Below, in pieces: positions 23,233 through 32,901 of a stretch of DNA of 64,000 bases. Made by a program: the position numbers and the translations under genes. This DNA comes from Acorus gramineus (lineage: Eukaryota > Streptophyta > Magnoliopsida > Acorales > Acoraceae). The notes below the pieces were generated by a model. It was not told where the DNA came from and did no database searches. It saw nothing but the letters and a program-made list of their open reading frames with translations. Position 1 is the first letter of the stretch. Every line of letters begins with the position of its first letter. The DNA lies in the NCBI GenBank assembly GCA_030737835.1, contig JAUJYN010000016.1, forward strand, positions 3,365,747 to 3,429,746, read 5' to 3'.

Positions 23233-24503
23233 ATCAATGGTCACCACAGAGCCTGTCGAAAGCGATATCGCTAGTGGACGAAGCAATGGAGTCGGCTCAA
23301 CTCCCAAACAAGGTACAAAATGCAGTGCAACCAATGAATGAGAGGCTCCTGGATCAATCAAGATAGATGCGATCGACTGAGAGACTAGGATAGTACCTCT
23401 CACAACATCGTGAGCTGCTCGTGCGTCTTGCTCAATCACGGCGTACACGATCCCCTGAGTTGGCTGCCTCTGTGACTCTGTAGCTCCTCTTGACCCTTGC
23501 CTTGTGTTGCAGGATTCATTACTGTCTGACGACACTGGCGTGCTATGTGACCCTCACGACCACAGGTGAAACAGACCCGAGAAGGTCCAGTTTGCTTTTG
23601 TTGACAGTCACGAGCCTGGTGTCCCATCCGACCACATGTAAAGCATCCTCTAGGCTGATAGGTTCCTTGACCTTGCCCCCTCTGCTGTAGTGGTTGTTGT
23701 TGTTGTTGTTGCTGCGGTGGTCGCCACTATCGCTGTCGTCTATCATGACGGCCTCTCGATGGGTTGTCTCGACGAATGGGCCACTCCAGTTCCTCCAACT
23801 TGACCTACTCCAGACGCAGTAACACCACCCAATGGTGCACGAGCACGCGCTATCTCCTTCAGGTTTTGCTCCAGTAACAAAGCTCGCTCTAATACAAGAG
23901 CATAGGTGGGGAGCTTCAATGCAGTCAATGCGATACGATGTCAGGATGAAGTCCCCTCTCAAATCTCCTCGCCCTAGCCTCTTCATCCCGCAATACATGT
24001 GCCCCAAATCGTGATAGTCGAGTAAACTCTGCATCATACTCAGCCACTGATCGTTGTCCCTGCTGCAGATACAAAAACTCCTGCTCCTTCTCCCTCCGAA
24101 CTGCCTCTGGAAAATATTTCTCATTGAAGAGTTGTACAAACCTCTCCTAGGTGATTGAGGATGTCTGCGTACGCTCCACCATACGCCAGCACAACTCTGC
24201 ATCACCAGCCAATCGGAATAGAGTCAAAGGAACCCTATCCTCCTCATGGCACTTGATCGCCCGAAACGTCTTCTCCAGTAAGAATAACCACTCCTCTGCA
24301 ATCATCGGATCTGTCGTCCCATAGAATAGTGGTGGAGCCATCTTCATGAAAGTATCATACATCCCTCGATCCTTGGCTGTCATATTCATTTGCCTGAGCT
24401 CCACGGTAGCATTAATATGTTCTCGCAATGTTCCAGTCATATCCCCAAAGGCCTGGATCACCCTATCAGCATCTGATGATTCTAAGTGAGCCGCCTGATC
24501 CAT
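23233..24503 (-). pseudogene. E1 gag and start of protease
   Basis: Translation would start at the Met at 24503 (MDQAAHLESSDADRV). The capsid-type core includes PPLFYGTTDPMIAEEWLFLL and RLAGDAELCW. Two zinc knuckles follow near 23640-23540, the second being CFTCGREGHIARQC. The protease motif reads IDPGASHSLV at about 23350, where most family members have DSGAS, so a proline replaces the serine next to the catalytic aspartate. At least two frameshifts (about 24180 and 23730) break gag. Protease is cut by LTR D at 23232. N2 lies 15 bases upstream of the start codon. Confidence 0.85.
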
Positions 24504-24522
24504 CGAAGCCTACAAAACACAT

Positions 24523-27218
24523 TGTTATCACCATTGGAGCATTTTGGCAGTTTTTCAACTTTTTCATTTTTTCGATCGGAACCGCTAAAATTTTGGGCTT
24601 TTAGCTATCGCCCTGAGGTTGAGGGCTCCGATTGAAAATCTAACTGTATATTATGTGTCCTGGTGCCATTTCAAGCCACTCACGAAAATTTCATCGAATT
24701 CTGGCACGTTTCAGAATTTCGTAGTTCTGAATCGTATCCGGGTTTTGTCTGAGCGAAAAGTCATTGGGGGACTTGATTTGGTCAAGGTTGACCCTTGACT
24801 TGGTCAAAAGGTTTTGGTTTTTAGTGTGGTTGGGTTGACTAGGGTCAAATCCCACCTAAACCTAACCTAAACCTAGCTTAACCTAATGTTTTTTTTCACT
24901 AAGTATAAGTGGTGAGTGTGTGAGGTGTGTGTGTGGCCCCCCTTTAAGTCCCCACCTAGGAATAGTGGGTTGCCCTATTCATCATCTTCTCCACCTCTCA
25001 ATCTCTCTCTCCCTTCTCTTTAAATCCCCATTTAGACCTAGTAGAAGGTGTTGGATCAAGAAGCCCTAGAAGGAGAAAAGAAAGGTGAGGACCCGATCTA
25101 CCTTTGTATAGTCTCGGATTCGAATTCCCTTGTGTGTGACCCCCTCTCATACCCCCTTTTCTCCTCTGTTTTCAGCCTTGCTTTCGCTGAGTGGAGATCT
25201 TGGTGGTGGTGGTCATGGAGGTGGTAAATTGGTGCGCGAAGAGCACCCGATCTCCTCCCATTCCCTTCCTCTCCTTGGGTGAGCCTTCATTCCTTCTTTG
25301 CCTTGTTTAGATGCATGTTTAGGAGGTGTTTTTGGATGTGCTAGGTGAGCATGAGGGTTTGGGGTGGGGGAGGGCTGAGGGAGGTGGTAGAGTCGGCTTG
25401 GGCAGTGCGGGTTCATCGGCGCGTGCGCGCTAGCCTGCGCGCGCAGGCCGGCCGGCAGGCTGGCAGGCGCAGGGCAGGCGCGCTGTCGGGGGAGCTGGCA
25501 GGGGACGCGGGCGTGCGCGCGGGTGCTGCGCAGGGGGCGCAGTACGCGGGGCAAGTTGGCGGTGTGCGGGTGCTGCGTAGGGGGCGCAGTGCGCGCAGGG
25601 CGAGCAGGCTTGCGAGCGGGGAGTGCGTGCGGGGCGCAGTACGCGCGGGTGCATCCGGGGCTGGACGCGCGGTGCGCGCGGGTGCGCGCGTGCTTGCGCC
25701 CGAGCGTGCAACATGCCTGGGCGCGCGGGATGGGGCGCGGCAGTGCGCCCGGGCCGAGGGTGTGCGTGCGTGCGCGTGCGGGTGGCCGTGCGTATGGCCG
25801 CCGGGGGTTCGGGAGTAAGTCGAGGCACTCGGGCTCGCGTGCGTGAGGGCCGTATGCACGCTTGTTCGAGTGTTGGGTATTTATAGCGTATTTTTAGCGT
25901 ATTTTTTATTGTGTATTTTAACTCACCGTGTTGAATACCCTGTCTTGCAGATCTTGACGGACGGTCACGCGACGACCCGGGTATTGGTGAGTGGGACAAT
26001 CCAACCCAGTATGGAGCGTATATGCTCTTAGGCGTGTATCGTCCTTCCCTGGGGCACCATAGTTTAATATTAACTTGTATAATATGTAATCTATGCAGGC
26101 ATGATTTTATGTAGTATGCATGCCACCCTAGACCTTGTATGTTAGGGACTTGCGCCCTTAGGATATGTGTAAGAGCCATGCATCCTGATACCATATTTTC
26201 ATGCTAGGAAGCCTTGACCTATGCATGTATCCCATTTAGTTTAATTTATTTTAAATCAAATGTGAGTTATTGGTAATGAGCATGCTTAGTGAATATTATA
26301 ACCATGAGGTTATAATACAGGCTTCCCCGCATCGTAGTTATGCGCCCTGGAGGAATTCGCAAGAATTCATGACATTTAAATTGTTAGGAAGATGTTGTCG
26401 GCGGATCCGATTGGATCGTATACGTGTGGGTAGGCTGTTTCTGTTCCCTTCGTTGGATCCGTATAGAGACTGCCCCAGCGTTAGACAGGCCGTCCTGACA
26501 GAGGGCTCCCATCAGTAGGTACCTCCTGATTTGGTTTCGGACTGTGCTGAATTGTGGGAGTAGACCAGGCGGGCTACGGAGTGGAGGAGAGACTATCGGT
26601 GGACCAAGGGTGATTAACAGCCTAGTCAGTCCCAATAGACCATGTCACCTATTGGAGGGTGAGGGTGAGGGTGTGGTGGGTCGGTGATGTAGCGACCCAC
26701 TGGATTGTGTAGTTCCCGCCACTTTGAGGCTTTGAATAATTTTGAGGTTATTATGAATTGTGATGCATGGGTTGTGCTATTCACTGAGCGTGTGGCTCAC
26801 CCCTCGCATATTTTTTTTCCAGTTATCACTGAGTCGGATCTGAAGGAGGAGCTCCCCGAGGGACTTCAGCAGTAGCGGAGCAGCGCCACGTTCCGCGAGT
26901 GTTAGAGGCTATCAGCATCCCTTTTTATTGTATGTATTATATTTCCGTGCTTGGGCACCTGTTTGTATTATATTGGATGTCATTGTATATATTGGCTCTG
27001 ACAGGACAGTTGATTATGTATCGAGTCTGTAATGTGTCTTTGAATTACAGACTCAGTCTTTTTAGCTTCCGCTATTTGTGTATATATCATGTCAGCCCTG
27101 CTTTTGTCTGTGTTGTCATTTTGATGTTGTTTAGAGTATGTTATTGACCCCTGTATAGACTGCTGATATCATATATACACTTGCCGCGTCCCGGGGACGG
27201 CCGCCCTGGGGCGTGACA
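24523..27218 (+). repeat. N2 5' LTR
   Basis: It begins TGTTATCACC and ends GGGGCGTGACA, 2696 bases. Compared with the 3' LTR, 26 bases directly after TGTTAT are missing, which removes the conserved ATATGTGTCAC terminus. It keeps micro-exon 25951-25986 and the last exon-like block from 26823 to a TAG at 26873-26875. The CpG core is about 25410-25830. Confidence 0.93.
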
Positions 27219-27223
27219 AAAGT

Positions 27224-27235
27224 TGGTATCAGAGC
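27224..27235 (+). other. N2 primer-binding site (initiator tRNA-Met)
   Basis: TGGTATCAGAGC, complementary to the 3' end of plant initiator tRNA-Met, starts five bases after the LTR end. Confidence 0.92.
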
Positions 27236-27337
27236 CTGGTCCTGTCAGAGCCAATTGTTTTCTTTTCGTAGAGATGAGTCCTAGGATTTCTATATGAGTG
27301 TTCTGATCCTAGTGTCTGGTTTTCTTAGGTTGCTGAT

Positions 27338-28558
27338 ATGCCTCCTCGCAGAGGACGGCGCGGACGTGGTCCCTCTCGACCTTTGGAGGTTTCCGGACCT
27401 ACCAGAGGCGAGGATGCTACTGGAGAGTCCTCGGCTGTGAGGCCAGGACCGGCGCAGGAGCCTCCTGCATGGGAGCGCGCGTTCGCTCGGATAGCGGATT
27501 TGGTGGAGACTCAGACCAGGGCACTGGAGGCCCAGACTAGGGTGTTGGCTGAGCAGGCACGAGAGATTCAGGAGCTGCGGGCGGCCCGCGAGGCAGTTCC
27601 GCAGGTCCCCTTGGTGGCAGATCCACCGGTGGTGCCCGACGTACCCCCAGTCCCCGTGGTGATTCCGGCGGCGAGAGTTCAGGATCCCCTGGAGAGGGAG
27701 GTGGAGCTAGAGGCTGCAGCGAGAGTACATCAGAGTGGCCTCAGCGCCTTTCTGAAGCTCCACCCTCCCGAGTTCCATGGCCAGACGGCGGATCCCCTTG
27801 CCCCAGAGCATTGGTTGATGGAGGTGGACACGATCTTCTCGACCATGCATTGCACCGACCACCAGCGAGTCTCCCTGGCCACCTTCATGCTGAAGGGTAG
27901 CGCCGCCGACTGGTGGGCTACCCGATCGGTGGACATCCCCGAGGGAGTGGAGCAGCTTTTATGGGCGGGATTCCGGAGGTATTTCCTGGAGGAGTACTTC
28001 CCGTTCTCGACGCGCCAGATCGTGATGCAGGAGTTTGAGCAGCTGACGCAGGGCTCCATGTCTGTCGCTGACTACTCCACACGCTTCACGAGGCTTTCCA
28101 GATTCACCCCAGCCTTGGTGATGGATGAGGAGATGCGGTGCCGTCGTTTCGAGCTTGGTCTCAGTAGCGCCATTCGGGTACATGTCACCTCCCAGGCTTT
28201 CACGAGGTACTCGGACTTGGTGTCTCGGGTGAAGACAGTCGAGCGAGACCTCGGGATCTCCGTGAGGGTTCTGACCCCTTCTGCAGACCAGAGACCTCCC
28301 AGGAGCCAGGACCAGGGACAACGCACGAAGAAGCGGCCCCGCTTTGATCAGTCAGCGGCTGCCGCTACTCCAGCAGATGTGGTGCCAGCGCGAGGTCCAG
28401 CACCCATTGCGGCAGTGCCAGTCCAGGCCAGGCGACCGGAGATGCGGCGCTGTTACCACTGTCAGCGCATCGGGCATATCTTGTATAATTGCCCAGATGC
28501 TGGCCGACCCCGCGTGCTACCTCCGCAGCAGCAGCAGCAGTTACAGCAGCAGTTCTAA
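27338..28558 (+). CDS. N2 gag polyprotein part
   Basis: A 406-codon frame from a Met in a plausible context ends at TAA 28556-28558. The N-terminus is basic (MPPRRGRRGRG). Residues about 45-90 look like a coiled coil (EAQTRVLAEQAREIQELRAA), then a proline-rich linker. The capsid-like core (about 125-300) carries PPEFHGQTADPLAPEHWLM and FFLEEYFPFSTRQ-type blocks, typical of Ty3 gag in this clade. A CCHC zinc knuckle, CYHCQRIGHILYNC, is near residue 370. In relatives gag continues in frame into protease. Here the glutamine-rich linker that follows has TAA (28556) and two TAGs (28592, 28601), each one C-to-T change from a Gln codon, so the ORF end is probably a mutation, not a natural stop. Confidence 0.88.
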   Translation: MPPRRGRRGRGPSRPLEVSGPTRGEDATGESSAVRPGPAQEPPAWERAFARIADLVETQTRALEAQTRVLAEQAREIQELRAAREAVPQVPLVADPPVVPDVPPVPVVIPAARVQDPLEREVELEAAARVHQSGLSAFLKLHPPEFHGQTADPLAPEHWLMEVDTIFSTMHCTDHQRVSLATFMLKGSAADWWATRSVDIPEGVEQLLWAGFRRYFLEEYFPFSTRQIVMQEFEQLTQGSMSVADYSTRFTRLSRFTPALVMDEEMRCRRFELGLSSAIRVHVTSQAFTRYSDLVSRVKTVERDLGISVRVLTPSADQRPPRSQDQGQRTKKRPRFDQSAAAATPADVVPARGPAPIAAVPVQARRPEMRRCYHCQRIGHILYNCPDAGRPRVLPPQQQQQLQQQF

Positions 28559-30317
28559 CAGCAGCCTCAGCGCCAGCAGCAGCAGCAGCCTTAGCGTCAG
28601 TAGCAGCAGCCACAGGGTGGCCGTGTTGACCAGAGGAGGCAGCCAGCGCAGCCGGCGAGGCGTGCCCCTGCTCCTCAGCCACAGTTTGTTCAGGGCCGAG
28701 TAGCAGCGCTTTCGGCAGAGGAGGCTCAGGCGTCGAGTAGCGTGGTCCGAGGTATTGTTCTGATCTCCCAGCTCCCTGCATATGTGTTATTTGATTCCGG
28801 AGCCACGCACTCGTTCGTGTCTCCCGCTTTTGCGAGACGGACGGGCGTGGCGTCCGCCCCTCTTGAGGTTGTTCTAGAGATATCATTGCCTGGGAGACCG
28901 TATTCTCCTCTGTTCTGTGTACCGAGGGTGTACCGTGGTGATTGTGGAGCATGAGTTCCCAGTGGAGTTGGTGGAGCTCGCGATGACGGACTTCGATGCC
29001 ATCCTGGGAATGGATTGGCTCTCAGCTAGTCACGCCAGCATCGACTGTTTTGCCAAGTCGGTGTCTTTCCACCTTCCGGGTCGGAGGTCTTTCCAGTTCG
29101 TGGGTGATCGTGACGTAGCCCCTTTGGGGTTCGTGTCGTCCATCCAGGCGTGGAGACTCCTTCAGGGAGGATGAGAGGGTTTTCTGGCGTACATTGCTCA
29201 GGAGGATGCACCGCTGTGGGCAGATATCAGTCAGACTCCGGTCGTGGTAGAATATCCGGAGGTTTTCCCTGATGATCTTCCGGGATTACCGCCGGATCGC
29301 GCGACCGAGTTTGAGATAAATCTGATTCCGGGGACCGAGCCAATTTCGAGAGCTCCATACCGGATGGACCCAGCAGAGCTGAAGGTGCTCAAGGAGCAGT
29401 TGGAGGAGTTGTTGGAGAAGGGCTTCGCACGTCCGAGTGTTTCTCCGTGGGGAGCCCCTGTTCTGTTCGTCCAGAAGAAGGACGGTTCGCTGCAGCTTTG
29501 TATCGATTACAGGCAGCTGAACAAGCGGACAGTGAAGAACAAGTACCCCTTGCCACGGATTGATGATCTGTTTGACCAGCTCCAGGGAGCGCGAGTCTTT
29601 TCTAAGATCGATCTCTGTTCGGACTACTATCAGCTGAAGATCCGGGAGTCAGACATTCCGAAGACGGCCTTTCGCACCCGTTATGGGCACTACGAGTTCA
29701 GAGTACTGCCGTTTGGGTTGACGAATGCGCCGGCGGCCTTCATGGATCTGATGAACCGGGTGTTTCGGCCCTTCCTCGACTCCTTTGTGGTAGTATTCAT
29801 CGATGACATATTGGTGTACTCGAGGAGTCTTGAGGAGCACGCTCACCATCTCCGCACTGTCTTGGAGACTTTGGCCAGACATCAGTTGTTCGCCAAGTTC
29901 AGCAAGTGCGAGTTTTGGTTGGAGCGTATGGCCTTTCTGGGCCATGTGATTTCCGACGAGGGCATATCTGTGGACCCAGACAAGACGCTCGCCGTGTCGA
30001 ATTGGCGTCGACCGTCGAACCCCACAGAGATTCGGAGCTTCCTGGGCTTGGCGGGTTATTACAGGAGGTTTGTCGAGGGTTTCTCAAAGATAGCTGTACC
30101 TCTTACCCGCCTCACTCGGAAGGATGTCCGGTTCGAGTGGTCCCCGTCTTGCGAGGAGAGCTTCCAGGAGTTGAAGCGAATGCTCACCTCAGCGCCAGTT
30201 CTTACCCTTCCGTCTGGGAGTGGTGGGTTCGCAGTATACTCTGATGCATCGCGGTTGGGTGTGGGTTACGTCCTAAGCAGGACGGTAAGGTTGTGGCTTG
30301 CGTGTCGCGTTAGTTGA
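28559..30317 (+). pseudogene. N2 protease and reverse transcriptase
   Basis: The protease motif LFDSGATHSFVSPAFARR lies at about 28785, in frame with gag. The frame shifts near 28930. From there the linker GMDWLSASHASIDCF, a TGA at about 29172 and the reverse transcriptase follow: [48 protein letters not shown], and catalytic [13 protein letters not shown] at about 29800. The connection [19 protein letters not shown] and the RNase H opening [11 protein letters not shown] come next. A small deletion near 30290 throws the frame before the RNase H catalytic region. RNA-templated DNA synthesis would be its role; this copy is broken. Confidence 0.9.
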
Positions 30318-31598
30318 AGCCCCATGAGCAGAATTACCCCACCCACGACCTTGAGTTGGCAGCGATCATCTTTGCGCTGAAGATGTGGAGGCATTACCTC
30401 TATGGCGAGGAGTTCGAGCTCTTTACTGATCATAAGAGCTTGACATATTTGCAGTCCCAGCCAGAGCTCAACATGCGTCAGAGACGCTGGGTCGAGTTCC
30501 TAAAGGACTATGATTGTGACATCGATTACCATCCTGGTAAGGCGAATGTCGTGGCAGATGCTCTCAGTAGGCAGCCCTTGGGCATGGTCGCCCACATGGC
30601 TGTACGTCGTTGGAGGCTTCTAGAGGAGGCCGCTTGCTGGATCAGCGTTCAAGAGACTCCTGCGGGTGGCTTTTTGGCCAGGCTAGTGGTGCAGCCCGTT
30701 CTTCTCGACGAGATCCGCACGGCTCAGGGGTAGGATCCTCACTTTCTAGTCCTCTCTGAAGGCGTCGCCTGGGGCGAGCATCCGGACTACCAGATTCGCG
30801 GGGACGAGATCCTGCGGTTCAGAGGTCAAGTATGCATTCCTGACGACGCAGAGCTGAAGCAGAAGATCTTGGATGAGGAGAGCTTCCAGGAGTTGAAGCG
30901 AATGCTCACCTCAGCGCCAGTTCTTACCCTTCCGTCTGGGAGTGGTGGGTTCGCAGTATACTCTGATGCATCGCGGTTGGGTGTGGGTTGCGTCCTAAGC
31001 AGCACGGTAAGGTTTTGGCTTAAGCGTCGCGTCAGTTGAAGCCTCATGAGCAGAATTACCCCACCCACGACCTTGAGTTGGCAGCGATCATCTTTGCGCT
31101 GAAGATGTGGAGGCATTACCTCTATGGCGAGGAGTTCGAGCTCTTTACTGGTCATAAGAGCTTGACATATTTGCAGTCCCAGCCAGAGCTCAACATGCGT
31201 CAGAGACGCTGGGTCGAGTTCCTAAAGAACTATGATTGTGACATCGCTTACCATCCGGATAAAGAGAATGTCGTGGCGGATGCTCTCAGCAGGCAGCCCT
31301 TGGGCATGGTCGCCCACATGGCTGTACGTCGTTGGAGGCTTCTGGAGGAGGCCGCTTGCTGGATCAGCGTTCGAGAGACTCCTGCGGGTGGCTTTTTGGC
31401 CAGGCTAGTGGTGCAGCCCGTTCTTCTCGACGAGATCCGCACGGCTCAAGGGCAGGATCCTCACTTTCTAGTCCTCTCTGAAGGCGTCGCCCGGGGCGTG
31501 CATCCGGACTACCAGATTCGCGAGGACGGGATCCTGCGGTTCAGAGGCCGAGTATGCATTCCTGACGACGCAGAGCTGAAGCAGAAGATCTTGGACGA
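30155..31598 (+). repeat. 722-base tandem duplication within N2 RNase H
   Basis: The stretch beginning GAGAGCTTCCAGGAGTTGAA (about 30157) recurs at an offset of 722 bases (about 30879). The offset is the same at three checked points: GAGCTTCC, CTTTACTG and GGCTCA. Each copy spans the end of reverse transcriptase, RNase H ([22 protein letters not shown]) and the start of the integrase linker. 722 is not a multiple of three, so the duplication also breaks the frame. The copies differ at scattered bases, so the event is not very recent. Confidence 0.9.
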
Positions 31599-32853
31599 GG
31601 CCCATCGTTCGAGGTACACAGTGCATCCTGGTGGCACGAAGATGTACAGGGGCCTTCGTCGTGGCTACTGGTGGCGCGGGATGAAGACGGATATTGCCCG
31701 TTTCGTTGCCCAATGCTTAGTATGCCAGCAGGTGAAGTCGGAGCATCAGCGTCCTGCGGGGAAGCTGCAGTCCATTGAGATCCCTCAGTGGAAGTGGGAG
31801 CAGATCACCATGGACTTTGTCTCGGGTTTGCCGAGGTCACGTTCGGGTCGCGATGCCATCTGGGTAATCGTCGACCGACTGACGAAGTCCGCTCATTTCC
31901 TCCCCATCCAACTCACCGATTCTCTGGACACCCTGGCGCAGTTGTTTGTCTCTGAGATTGTTCGTCTCCATGGCACTCCCGTCAGCATCATTTCCGATCG
32001 AGACACGCGATTTACTTCGAGGTTCTGGCATAGCCTCCAGCACGCCCTTGGTACGAACCTCCACTTCAGTACAGCGTTTCATCCGCAGACGGACGGCCAG
32101 TCGGAGAGGACGATTCAGACCCTGGAGGACATGCTGCGAGCCTGCGTTCTCGATTTTGGGGGCAGTTGGGAGAGGCACCTTCCGTTGGTGGAGTTTGCCT
32201 ACAACAACAACTACCACTCGAGTATCCGGATGGCTCCTTATGAGGCGCTCTATGGCCGCAGCTACAGGTCCCCCTTGTGTTGGGATGAGGACGGAGAGCG
32301 CCAGTTGGAGGGACCAGAGATCATTCACTAGACCTCAGAGATGGTCAAGACGATTCGCGAGCATATCCGAGTCACTCAGAGCCGTCAGAAGAGCTACGCC
32401 GACCGTCGTCGCTGTGAGCTCGCCTTCGAGGTTGGTGACCATGTCTTCTTGAAGGTGTCCCCGATGAAGGGCATCTTCCGTTTCGGCGTGCGAGGCAAGC
32501 TGAGTCCGCGTTTCATTGGGCCGTTCCTCATCCTCGAGCGAGTTGGGGAGGTGGCCTATCGCATAGTTTTGCCCCCACAGTTGGCTCAGGCCCATGACGT
32601 CTTCCATGTCTCGCAACTGAGGCGTTATGTCCACGATCCTGCTCACGTCATCCCGTTCGAGCCGCTCGACTTCCAGCCAGACTTGTCATTCGTGGAGCAG
32701 CCGATTGAGATCCTTAACCGCCGTGAGAAGAGGCTCCGCACCAAGACCGTCCAGTTGGTCAAGGTGCGATGGCAACACCGTTCCGGTGCCGAGGCCACTT
32801 GGGAGCTCGAGGATGCCATGCGTGACGCATACCCGCATTTTTTCTCTTCTTAG
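31036..32853 (+). pseudogene. N2 RNase H (second copy), integrase and chromodomain
   Basis: The frame opens in RNase H, then shows the integrase zinc-binding region ([18 protein letters not shown] to [11 protein letters not shown]). The catalytic acidic triad lies in [23 protein letters not shown] and [14 protein letters not shown]. One TAG interrupts at about 32329 (a Gln codon in relatives); the same frame then continues to 32853. The tail holds RFIGPFLILERVGEVAYR and a Tekay-type chromodomain (VKVRWQHRSGAEATWELE) ending YPHFFSS. Integration guided by the chromodomain is the known role of the family. Confidence 0.9.
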
Positions 32854-32888
32854 ATGTTCTTGTATATATTTTGAGGACAAAATTTCGT

Positions 32889-32901
32889 AAGCGGGGGAGA
32901 A
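32889..32901 (+). other. N2 polypurine tract
   Basis: AAGCGGGGGAGAA lies immediately before the 3' LTR start at 32902. Confidence 0.85.

Noticed and set aside
27224..27235. tRNA-Met-like sequence (also 35706-35717 and 53470-53481)
   Set aside because: Only the 12-base primer complement is present; no tRNA cloverleaf surrounds it.
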